A DNA stretch of 64,000 nt, taken from Chrysoporthe austroafricana (taxonomy: Eukaryota > Ascomycota > Sordariomycetes > Diaporthales > Cryphonectriaceae). The notes beneath the pieces were generated by a model. That model was not told where the DNA came from. It worked only from the letters and a program-made list of their open reading frames with translations, and did no database searches. Below, one piece after another: positions 1 to 9,223 of the stretch. Position 1 is the first letter of the stretch. The number at the start of each line of letters is the position of its first letter. A program made the translations under genes and the position numbers. The DNA lies in NCBI GenBank assembly GCA_001051155.2, contig JYIP02000004.1, positions 1,427,576-1,491,575 of the forward strand, read 5' to 3'.

Positions 1-442
1 CAAGATCTTCTCTATCATCGGGATCCAGACACCGCCTGGGAGTGAGATCAAGAAAATGTCCCTCCACCAGCGTATAAGTGCCGCCATCGGTCGCGCGTGC
101 GGGAGTTGTCTAGCCAGCTATATCGCCGTCTTCACCGTTGTGGCCCTTCTCATTGTCGCATCTGCGATGCAGTGGACCGAGACAGGCCAGCTTCTCTGCA
201 ACACCCCAACCATGATTGTCGAAGGCTTTTTGTTGATCCTGTTGCTGCAGGCCCACAACATGGACGATGAGAAGAGGCGCATGAGCTATGACGATGTGCT
301 TCACCGGCGCCTCATTCTCGACAAGCACCTGGCTGCTGGGAACGAAGATACGGATGGGTTTAACCTCGATGAGAAGGATGGCTCGGCCATAGAGACCTTC
401 GCTATCAACGGCGTTGATGTCGAGATAGGTAAAGAGTTCTGA
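1..442 (+). CDS. Fet4-like low-affinity iron/metal permease, C-terminal part (cut by left edge)
   Basis: The frame is open from base 2 to the stop at 440-442 (146 residues visible), so this is the 3' end of a gene that starts outside the window. Two hydrophobic segments can be seen (about 116-175 and 209-256). They are joined by a W-T-x-T-G-Q-L-L-C-N-T-P stretch and followed by Q-A-H-N, the pattern I know from the last two helices of the Fet4 low-affinity iron permease family. The remainder is a charged, acidic cytoplasmic tail. Family members move Fe(II) and other divalent metals across the plasma membrane. No intron is needed in the visible part. The family call rests only on this C-terminal region; metal specificity cannot be read from it. 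Confidence 0.75.
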   Translation, partial: KIFSIIGIQTPPGSEIKKMSLHQRISAAIGRACGSCLASYIAVFTVVALLIVASAMQWTETGQLLCNTPTMIVEGFLLILLLQAHNMDDEKRRMSYDDVLHRRLILDKHLAAGNEDTDGFNLDEKDGSAIETFAINGVDVEIGKEF

Positions 443-1505
443 GCAAATCGGCTGGCTGATGGTGTCCGAGTTTGTCAAGCCTCTTCTGGAAGCCTCGTAG
501 AGGAATGGGGTGATGTACAGTACCACTCCCTCTCGTTTATCTCTCGATCAACCTAAAAAATAACCATGAGAGATTAGGAGCCGGTTGTGGGCACATGGTC
601 GGGGACGGCTGTCTAACAGCAACGCACCGTGTCTAGTCAGGCCAGAGACAGGTATGCAGTTCGACTGATTGTTTTATGAGCAACAAATGCACGAATACAT
701 GGAATAAAATGATACAGGCCTGGAACACCGACATTCTTTTGTGTTCAAACGTTCAGATAGTTGCCTGGGTAATTAGTAATATCCAGTACAAGGGCGAAAA
801 TCCAGTCTCTTCAGGCAGCCGGATGCTCTCATGTAATTATGGTGAATTCGGATTATTACCTGTTTATAAACAGCTTCGGCTCTTTATATAAACTTCTTGG
901 TGCTGCGACTAAAATCGTCCACGGTCCAGCGTACCAGTCGGTGGTGAGATCCATATGTACAGAGGAAGACCACGGCCAGGGCAACAGTCACTATGCTTCC
1001 TACTTGAGCGTACTGTTAAATGAAGCAGTTGTAATAAAAGTTTCGATCCTGCCACCAGTGTGTAGTGTTAGGCAGAATTTGCTAGTGCCAGCGTCGTTCT
1101 TTCGTTGGACGCCAACGGTGCTTTCCTCCGTGGTGGAGTAGTGAAGTTAGTGATCGGCCAGGCGTTGTCATCCCGTGCTGAGACGTCATCAAGCCGTCAC
1201 CCATATATTAAACGATAGGGTCGCGACCGCTCTTGACCATACCTAAAAAGCTCAACTATCTCAAACGACTTGCAGGAGCGAATAGGTCCAGGATACGTCT
1301 CAGGAAGGAACATCGGAATCCAATCCACAAAATGTCGTCTACTCGCCAGGCCCTGTCCACTTCCTGAGCTCTCCTCGACTCCATCTCCTTCACACAGTCA
1401 AGAAGCGCAAGAATAACAGCTTTGCGCATCTCCAGTTCATCAGATTCGACACGAACACGCCCTTCTCTGGACATCAGATCCTCATTGCACACATCCCCCT
1501 TCAAG
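443..1505. other. Intergenic region
   Basis: Contains the presumed 3' UTR of the permease gene and the promoter of the SMP-domain gene. Short open frames at 676-1141 have no recognisable motif and no homology I can name. Pyrimidine-rich sequence at about 1370-1500 lies directly before the next start codon, as is common upstream of fungal start sites. Confidence 0.6.
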
Positions 1506-2105
1506 ATGGCACAACTCAATGTCGACTCGCAGTTCATCCACGAGGTGACAAAGAGGGAGAACGACCTCACCGGCCAGGCCGACCCAGTCCGGCGCGGTCC
1601 CACCGCCCAGGCCCAGAAGCACATCGGCGAAAAGATCGACGGCGATGTCGTCTCTGACATCACCAAGGGCGAGGCCAAGATCACTCAGCAGGGTGCTCCC
1701 GTTGCTGGAGGGCCCGCTGCCTTTGCCCAGAGCGAGGCTGCGAAAGCTGCTCACAGGCAGGTACGCTGCATCAAACAAGCATGGCCGTTAGGCAGGGGGA
1801 AAACTATTAATTGATTCCGGCGATATTTCCAGGCCACCTCGTCTGCTCAGCAGGAGACGCATTCAGGCGTTCTGGATTCGGAGACGATCTCTCGCATTAC
1901 GGAGGCGGAGTCTGAGTTCACGGGCCGGGACGAGCTCATCAAAGGCGGACCCACGGCTCAGGCGCAGAAGCATGCTGGCGAAGCCATCAACTCCCAAAAC
2001 TTACACGACATCACTGAAGGCGAGAAGAAGGTGACGGGCGGTGAGCGTGTAAAGGGTGGGCCGACATCCACGGCTCAGAGTGAGCTAAGCAAGAACCGAT
2101 CTTAG
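1506..2105 (+). CDS. Seed maturation protein (SMP) domain protein, LEA-like
   Basis: Two exons, 1506-1760 and 1833-2105, encode 175 residues; the intron 1761-1832 is phase 0 (GTACGC donor, CCAG acceptor). The protein consists of four related blocks with the pattern I-T-x-G-E/E-x-x-x-T-G, then G-G-P-T-A-x-A-Q, rich in Ala, Gly, Gln and Glu and without hydrophobic core segments. This is the SMP (PF04927) type of repeat, related to late-embryogenesis-abundant proteins and common in moulds. Such proteins are thought to be hydrophilic stress or desiccation protectants of conidia; that role is inference. The start was chosen at the ATG that begins M-A-Q-L-N, in a good context (AAGATGG). The longer upstream open frame lacks SMP character. 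Confidence 0.85.
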
Positions 2106-2526
2106 GCATTTCTACGATTAACCCGTGACTTGGGGCCGGGGCAACAGAACATTGCAGTTGGCGGTTGAATTCTGGTAATGTCGAAAACGGTATCGTTGCG
2201 AGAAGGCCAGCAAATAGTTACAACTTGTTAGATGGGCTTTGTTTTGGCCGAGACCAAAAATGTATAGCTACACAACCGGTTTTTTGGGACGCAGAACGTC
2301 ACGCATCTGTTGGCGAGAAGTGCATTGTCGGAAATCTGGTCTGTGCCATTGAGATACGTATTCTAGAAGAAAGAAAGAACTTGTTGCAGCTCTGCTATTC
2401 TTCACATCGAGCAGGAGGCTGTCAAGAACGTAGCGAGGTGCTTCGATTGCAAGAAAGTCGAGGCCAGTCTTCACAACCCAGTCTAGGTGTGAGTGATATC
2501 GGCACAGGAAGCGATCCCAAAACCTC
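2106..2526. other. Convergent intergenic region
   Basis: Lies between two genes that run towards each other and probably holds both 3' UTRs. Nothing else recognised. Confidence 0.6.
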
Positions 2527-3525
2527 TCAAGGCTCTTGGTCAAAGTCATAACTATTGCCGAACCCACGATCCTTATAGCCGCCTGTGCCCAGAATATTTT
2601 TCGTTGGGAACCAATCAACGGCAGTCACATCAAGCCCCAAATTTCCCTCTGTTTCAAGCTCCTCAAGGAGAGGTTTGATATCCTCACCCAGTGCCAACCT
2701 CATACGATTCCAGTACCACGGAGCAAAGTATATCATGGCAAGCATGACCCGAACATGATCACTCCTGTTTGACATGCCAGCATGCCACAGCCTCAAGTCC
2801 CGGATGACGATGCTGCCCTTCTTTACCACAGGCTGACTTGGCCCTCTGCCTTTTTGCCGTTCGGCCAGGAGGGTCGGCCTGATTCGGCCGCTTGCTCTCT
2901 CCCCATGCGCGCCCTCTTGTGCATCGATACCAAAGTGGTGAGTGCCCAGCCACAGCTCGGTAGAGCCATTCTCGGGCGTCATCGTGACGAGCGGGATATT
3001 GACCACCAGCGCGAAAGGGTGATCTGGGTGTGCAAAGTCCGCGTCGGAATGCACGGGCTGCCGCTGCGCAGAGCACGCGGGAAGAGGCGGTATGGCGGAG
3101 TTGGCGGAGCAGAATGTCCATCTCGGCTTGGAGCCGAGGATGCATGAAGTGATCTGTGTGGCAACGCGGTCTGTCGTGCCTGGTTAGTAGTGGCACTGGA
3201 CTCTAGGCCGCAAGTGGAACGGCATACTGGTGAAGATGGACGGCTGGAAGTATTCTGTCACAGGGGGGGCATCCTGTTGGAGGTTGCCTTGGTTGTAATT
3301 GAAGGGGCCGTCCGGGCCGCGTGCTTGCAGGATGCGGGCGTCCTGCACCATTTTCTCGTTCAGAAAATCGAGGTATTCGTGAGGGATGACATCCTCGACG
3401 ACAACCAGGCCATCCCGGAGAACATGACGCACAGCCGGCTCGAGGCTCCTCGGGGCTAACATCTGGGCTTTTATTTCCTGAACAGAAGGACAGACGGCAA
3501 AAGGCATAGTAGGGAGTGGCTGCAA
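2527..3525 (-). CDS. Phytanoyl-CoA dioxygenase (PhyH) family 2-oxoglutarate/Fe(II) oxygenase
   Basis: Two exons, 3525-3228 and 3170-2527, give 313 residues. The 57-bp intron (3171-3227) has a GTATGC donor, a perfect TACTAAC branch site and a CAG acceptor. Features of the PhyH fold are visible: an N-terminal D-G-L-V-V-V-E-D-V segment, an H-x-D iron ligand pair in Q-P-V-H-S-D-A-D-F, the distal histidine in L-R-L-W-H-A-G-M, and an arginine ten residues later (R-V-M-L-A) that would bind 2-oxoglutarate. Length is normal for fungal PhyH proteins. These enzymes hydroxylate small molecules or acyl chains, often in secondary metabolism; the substrate cannot be predicted. A second in-frame ATG (M-P-F-A-V) lies six codons downstream, so the exact start is open. 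The neighbouring gene on the same strand is a Zn2Cys6 regulator. Confidence 0.88.
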
Positions 3526-4070
3526 CGAGGCCAGGAGGCAAGAGAACGGCGAGCGTTTCTCCCCAGCCTGCAGGCTAGGAATCTCGGTCGAAGAGTCAAT
3601 GCCATGTTCCAGTCAATGGACGACAGGATGTCTGAGGCATAAGAACTCAAGCTTTGATCGTATCTTGCCAGGACCAGTCCTGCTTTCTTATAGTCATGAA
3701 CCCTGACGTGGTTGTTGCCAACAACGACGCACGAATCCCGAGCTCGGGATACGTTGCCAGATTGGGAATGGCCGTTCAGAAGACCACAGAAGACTACAGC
3801 TACCTTCAGTAGCAGCCTCGACCACGCCGTGTGCCCAATAGACTCCCTTTCCTCTCCACAATTTCTGACTACGGCTCTTCTTTTAGTCACACAGTGGACT
3901 CCCTGCTCGTTTTCCAGTGTTTTTGAAGGCTGTCGATCGTCCACTGTACCGGCCATCCGGTCATTGATCTGCTACGGTAGAGATGACGGATCAACTCTTG
4001 CTGGCAGGCCTCATTGTGGATGTATTTTCCACCTTCGCCATAGCATCAGCGTATAAAAGAAATACTTGTT
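3526..4070. other. Intergenic region between the dioxygenase and the Zn2Cys6 regulator
   Basis: Holds the dioxygenase promoter and the 3' UTR of the regulator gene. An open frame of 161 codons on the minus strand overlaps the dioxygenase 5' end but shows no domain or conserved pattern. Confidence 0.55.
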
Positions 4071-5634
4071 TCAACGCCACTTACTATAATGTATAGGGCC
4101 AAAGGCATTGATTAGAACAGCCGGGCTATTGTTGGTAAAGGCAATCCCACACACTTCAAAGGCCAACACCTCAAGCCAGTCCTCTGTCAAACCGTCCTCA
4201 ACCCTTTGTAAAGGCAGGTACGGCAGCTTCGGAATTTTATCCACACTTCCAAGCTTTGGGACGTTGTAGTATAGGATGATCAGACTGACTAAATAGTAAT
4301 GCATCGTCGAGGCTACCCTGTATATGAGCTTCAAAGTCCGCTTGGGGATAGTGTCTCTGAGATCAGCTCACCATGGCAATCCTGCACCATCCAAACTGAA
4401 GGAATAGACTTGCTAGCCACCGTTGCAGATGCCCGAGAGAAGGCTTGGAAGCTGGCCGGCAGCGCCGTGCTCTGCCCTGGCAACAACTCGAGGAGACGAC
4501 TCCATTCGTGTTCTGGTACCGCGTCACCGAAACAGTTATTGATGATTTTTCCAAGGACAAGTGTCATCCAATTTAGATAGGCCTGATCGGAGACAAACTG
4601 GATACGAGGCGTATGTTTCAGATCGGTCTTTAGTTTGGCTCCAGAGAAAAGGCTAAAAGTGATATCTTCGCGCAGATAATTCCAGAATCCAGCCGTCCAG
4701 CAGATGCTGTTAACACGGAAGCTTTGTTCAGATGCTAGCGAGTAGGCTCCCTGGAGGTGACGATTGGGGTCTCGATCCTCTGTGGATGATTTGTGAGCAG
4801 ATATCACTGTTGGTCAGCTCGGTAGGCTCGGATCTCACCAGCTAAGATCTCGTAGGAGCGCAGGAGGCAGGTTGAAGCTAAGGCGACACCGGTCTCTACG
4901 CGCCTGTCGTCAGACTCCAACTTGATCAATAAACCAACGCAATGCCCATGATAGTAGTCGGCCGCGTCCCGTGCGGTGGGCGCTGTTGTGTTGCTCACGT
5001 GCACAGCGGCTAGTGCAACAACTGCGCTGAACAATAACGGCTCGTCTAGGGCCTTGCCGGCGACCTCGGTGGCAAAGGTACATAAGTAATCGCTGAGGTC
5101 GTACCACGGTGCAATGTTCTTGACGTAATGCTGGAAGTACCGGGCTATTCGAGGGTCTTCAAGTGCTTTGCGAGGTGATTCAGGGGTCGGATATGGAGTT
5201 CGCGGGACATCTGTAGTCGATCTCAGTTTCCACTCATCGACATGATAGGTAAGGGACATCAGCTAGAAATTGCGACTCACGGCAGCTACCGGTCTGATGA
5301 CCGTGGCTGGGCGGCTGCCATGTCTGGAAATGGGTGGTGTCGACGGAGCGGTCGCAGTACGTCCGGGACTTCATACATCTCTCACAGACCGGTTGGCCAC
5401 CATCACCTGCTCGGCTATCAGAGAAAGCAACACCAGATGCAACTTATGGGTGCAGTACATTTTAACTTTCGTCGTCGACATGTATTACTAAGTGTGGATC
5501 TCGCTCAGACTGTATCCCGCGTTGCGGAGAAAGTCGGGACTGCCTACCACGCTGTGACGTGGGACTGTGAGCCATCTTATCTCATCAACGCGCATCTGAG
5601 ACCTCTTACTGGATGATTTACGGGCCCTTGGCAT
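4071..5634 (-). CDS. Zn(II)2Cys6 transcription factor, ARCA-like (fungal_trans_2 type)
   Basis: Best model has seven exons: 5634-5610, 5575-5548, 5487-5459, 5406-5281, 5210-4839, 4779-4372 and 4312-4071, totalling 1230 bases (409 residues, frame consistent throughout). The zinc cluster is C-x2-C-x6-C-x6-C-x2-C-x6-C at about residues 18-45 and is divided over three exons: the first Cys codon is split (TG|T), the third is split (T|GT), and one exon is only 29 bases. Downstream comes the regulatory domain of the ARCA-like family, with I-A-P-W-Y-D-L-S-D, L-D-E-P-L-L-F-S-A, R-D-P-N-R-H-L-Q-G-A-Y, A-G-F-W-N-Y-L-R-E-D and, at the end, E-V-C-G-I-A-F-T-N-N. It presumably acts in the nucleus as a pathway-specific regulator; the adjacent dioxygenase is one possible target. 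The first intron of this model is only 34 bases, so the extreme N-terminus is uncertain. Confidence 0.82.
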
Positions 5635-6809
5635 CTCTAATACGTTGTATCTGGCGGCTCTAATGAGGTATGGTGGAAGGACTGGTGGTGTCGCCCTTGC
5701 TGAAAGAGTCTGTGTAGCGACAGTCCAGCTCTGGCGGAGCGGGACCGGGGTGACGAAGGTTAGCGTTAATGTGACGGTGGTTCACTCCACCGCCCCCCCT
5801 CCAAACCAACGATATTTACGCCTTTCCAAAAACCAGCAAAATATAGTTCTGGCGGGCTCGCACACGTGAGGGCAGAGGTAAGGTATCGGGTGAGACCAGA
5901 TTTCATTTTCTGTTGTCTCTAATTTGAGAATCGTCATGATCAGGCTGCCTCAGAAATATTAAATCTAAACAGATACAATTTGATTCCGAACTACTCTACT
6001 TCTCAAGAATCAGAATCTTGTGGTGTGGGGGGGGGGGGACGGAGAGGATTTGAAGAAATAAGTTATAGATCCGGAGACAGGAAGTTGGAAGTGAGACTCA
6101 ACTCGGATTTTTAGGCGAGTGCGAAATCCGACGGACCCGACGGCAGAGGTACCAGGACCCCGTCATTGTTGAAGCGAGAACGAGCAAATGCGATACCACG
6201 TTTTATTGTATCCCAGCTCGAGAACACAAAAACCTTCACACACTACATATTGGAAGAGGCTCTTATCAAACGCCTCATATTGATAAATATGATCCCAAAA
6301 ACATGCTTACAAGAAGAATACCCTCAGTAACTGTGGGGGTTTTGGTGTTTGCTTAGAAACAAAAATCAAAATCACGAGCGCACACAGTAAGCGCCGAGGA
6401 TCCGCGGCTCCGAGGTTCGCCGCGCGGAAGCAAACGCCACAGCGCACGAGACACCTGTGACGCAAATCGCTTGTAAGCTGACGCCGGACGCTTCAACGCA
6501 CTGTCATCTGTACCTCGGGGTCGGTTTATTTATGCGACCTCTATGAGTCCAAGATTACTCCGCAACGGCCTCGGAATCAAAACAACACCTAGCGTCGCCT
6601 TCAGCCTCTCTACCGCCGGAGCCGCGACTTTTCGTATAGCACAAATGATCTCGACGTCTATTGCAGTGCGAACGCGAACCATATCAAAGCCTCCACTCTC
6701 CATCTTCGAACCATTGTGTCAAACCTGCGAGACTGCCATAATTTATAATCAGGCGTGTTTCACGCCTCATCAGCGGTGAAGCCACGGAAGTACACAGAGC
6801 TATTAGATC
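5635..6809. other. Divergent promoter region
   Basis: Lies between the minus-strand regulator and the plus-strand unknown gene, so it should carry both promoters. A run of eleven G at about 6027-6038 and several AT-rich patches are visible. An ORF at 6543-6779 has no recognisable feature and is probably leader sequence. No RNA gene seen. Confidence 0.5.
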
Positions 6810-7721
6810 ATGACAAGCAGCACGTCGTCTTCTCGACCACCTTCTTCAGAAACTGCTCCGTCTCCCAGGAAACGCAGGTCAAACACCGCTCAAGCTGCTA
6901 ATCGCACCACGTATGCGTTGGCGTATCCTGCGCCAGTCTTCACAGATAAAACAATTTTCATTAAGCACCTACTGCCTAGGCTTTACCTTCAGCTACAACG
7001 ACGTTCCGAGGACGGACAACATTATGAGCCTTTCGTCGACGTGTTGTCTCTGGCACCACCAAAGGACCCACGACGGCTAGTTTCGATTGTCAAGAAGTAC
7101 GTCAATAAGCTCAAGACTCACGAGAGGGTCCTTCATTTCGACAAGCGTGATATCCTGCTAGTCCGGACAGGAGACGACGCATTGAGCTCTGACAACCTGG
7201 AGCATACTGGGGTCGAAAGGGTCCTGTCTCGCTTGGAGGATCTGACGGAGCGAAAAGTGGCAGCCGTGTTACGCGCAAACAACAAGATCGTCACAGAAGA
7301 CGGACGTGCCTGGGCGGTGTCGAAACGTCCAAACGGGTCCTTCGAATTCACTCACAACAACGAGCACGGTGAGGATGTTATTGCGAGATGGGTCCCTTCG
7401 AAGAACCGGATGTCGGCAGGCCCAAACAGCCCTCAGACACTCATGCCAGCCCGCTTCACGACAGATTCGAGAGACGCCTCATTCAACTTTAGCCTCATCA
7501 ACCCAACGATGCGCCGTCACGCTGTACTAGCCACCCTAGACTCATCCAGCCTGCAGGTCAAGGATACTTATCATGAGCCGATATCAACCATGCGTAACCC
7601 GGAAGAGGTGCATTCCAAGGTGGTTGATGGCGCCACCAGGACCCTGATACTGGCCACCGCTGCCTGGGTTGATCTCCATCTTGGATGGTCTCCTTCCTAT
7701 GAGGCATCCCTCAAATGTTAA
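6810..7721 (+). CDS. Conserved fungal protein of unknown function
   Basis: An uninterrupted frame of 303 residues starting at an ATG. The first 30 residues are Ser/Thr/Pro-rich with a basic patch (P-R-K-R-R), possibly a nuclear signal. Then follow a well-ordered, mixed charged and hydrophobic region (about 40-150) and a second half with W-A-V-S-K-R-P-N-G-S-F-E-F, I-A-R-W-V and F-S-L-I-N-P-x-x-R-R-H-A-V-L-A-T-L. This reads like the strands of a compact beta domain. The end (A-T-A-A-W-V-x-L-x-x-G-W-S-P) fits a complete C-terminus. I do not recognise a named domain and there are no transmembrane segments or signal peptide. The composition looks like a real protein rather than random frame. Function unknown. 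Confidence 0.7.
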   Translation: MTSSTSSSRPPSSETAPSPRKRRSNTAQAANRTTYALAYPAPVFTDKTIFIKHLLPRLYLQLQRRSEDGQHYEPFVDVLSLAPPKDPRRLVSIVKKYVNKLKTHERVLHFDKRDILLVRTGDDALSSDNLEHTGVERVLSRLEDLTERKVAAVLRANNKIVTEDGRAWAVSKRPNGSFEFTHNNEHGEDVIARWVPSKNRMSAGPNSPQTLMPARFTTDSRDASFNFSLINPTMRRHAVLATLDSSSLQVKDTYHEPISTMRNPEEVHSKVVDGATRTLILATAAWVDLHLGWSPSYEASLKC

Positions 7722-9223
7722 AGAGGTGTTTTCCAGGACGTTGGAAGAATTTGTTAAATACGACTTGTGATGAAAATGGTGACAACAATTTCTCTTTGTG
7801 GACCATACGGAGACGTCTTAGGAGTTCAATGAATGCGTCACGATACCCATATACAGGATAGAAGAAGAACAAGTTTCTGAGCTGGTACAGTCCAGGGTGA
7901 TTCCAAAGCAAGTGGCTGACATCACAGAACCATGCGCCGCAAGGCTGTACGCGTTGGCAAAACAGCATATCCTATGTCGTGATTGCTTGGAGTGAGGATA
8001 GCGGGCATATGCAGTTGTGAACATCCGTGATCATGGCATCGGCCGGTGCGCAGACCGAAAGCCTCTTATAGTGTGGGGAAGAGGGGCCTGGACGTTTTCT
8101 TTGAAAGAATACGTAGATTGTAAAAGACAAAAAATATATATCCTAAAGCTCAGTAGCAGAGGCCAAGGTCCTTGAAACCACTCATACGTATTCGAAACCA
8201 ATAGCTTTAGTATAGTTGTTCAAGGGGGTATACAATTCTGAAACCTTTGTCGTGGCCCTAACAGCCTGAATAGACCGGCCGGCTGGACGAATGAGTCCTT
8301 AAGCTTATCGCAGAGGGTGTCGACTGATATATATACATGTATATATATATATATATATATATGTATTATCTGAGAAGATTCAAGATTGAGTTCTAACCTC
8401 TGTCTGAATCAGGATCGAGCCCGCCCGCAAAGCTAGGTCAATGTAAGCTAACGCATATCTTCCAATTGTGGGGCGCAGAAGGTGTGAGTCAAGGGACGAT
8501 TCCGTGCCTATGCATTTTTGTTACGGTTTCTCCGCCCTGAGGCCTTCAGAAGTCCGATCAAAATGCAGTGTTTGAGAGGATAAGATGTTTCGTGTTTTGT
8601 GCGGCGTTACAGCGAATGGAACTCCGGTGGGCTGCATTGAAATTCCGTGTGTATCTACATGGAAATATGAAGACTCATCACTCGATTGGATTCAGAGTTT
8701 TCAAGGTCCTGCCCTTGTGCCGTCAATTAATTATTAAATCTCGGGTTGTGGTGCGGGGTGGTCCACTCCAGGGGCAAAAATAGGCTAGGGCATTGAATTA
8801 CCGCTGTTCTAAACGCAAAGCCTGTGAGCATCGACAAGTCGCGAAAGGCCATGCGCCTAAACCTTATCTTTGGTCATGGCGTTTGGCCTCATTACGGCCT
8901 CAAACGATTGTATCAAAGATCTTACGCTGATCATATATCGGCCTCAGTCCGTCCACGCCAGTAGGATGAATCAACCGGTAAGCAGCAGGGTTCATCGCGC
9001 AGCACGCTACCAAGGCAGCCGTGCCTCTTTCACCGTTGAGTCACCCGTGCATCGCCATCACTGGTTCGTTAAATGCTGCTTCAGTTAGAGGCTTTTGTTA
9101 AAGATCCGTCGGCACCGCAATTGTGGGATCTCAATACCATATACACCTTTTGGCAGCATAATCCCTTAACCTGGCTTGGTCTTCAACGCCAACGAAAATT
9201 AACAAACAGTGGATACTATCATC
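7722..9223. other. Intergenic region, AT-rich in the middle
   Basis: Contains the 3' UTR of the unknown gene, a TA dinucleotide tract at about 8327-8366 and the promoter of the DUF2828 gene. Open frames inside it (for example 7711-7968 minus, 8568-8783 plus) are short and carry no motif. Confidence 0.55.
8327..8366. repeat. TA dinucleotide repeat
   Basis: About 40 bases of alternating T and A interrupted by a single ACATGT. It is a simple-sequence tract that could form a cruciform or be length-polymorphic; no gene function inferred. Confidence 0.9.

Noticed and set aside
110..526. Open frame on the minus strand opposite the permease
   Set aside because: Antisense to a frame with clear Fet4-family motifs; no motif of its own.
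1256..1778. Minus-strand frames opposite the SMP gene
   Set aside because: Mirror the repetitive Ala/Gly coding sequence of the SMP protein; no independent signal.
3471..3956. 161-codon minus-strand frame near the dioxygenase 5' end
   Set aside because: Overlaps the dioxygenase first exon and has no conserved pattern.
6543..6779. 78-codon ATG frame before the unknown gene at 6810
   Set aside because: Low-complexity Ser/Thr composition and no domain; more likely leader sequence.
7711..7968. 85-codon minus-strand ATG frame
   Set aside because: Overlaps the end of the plus-strand gene and has no recognisable feature.
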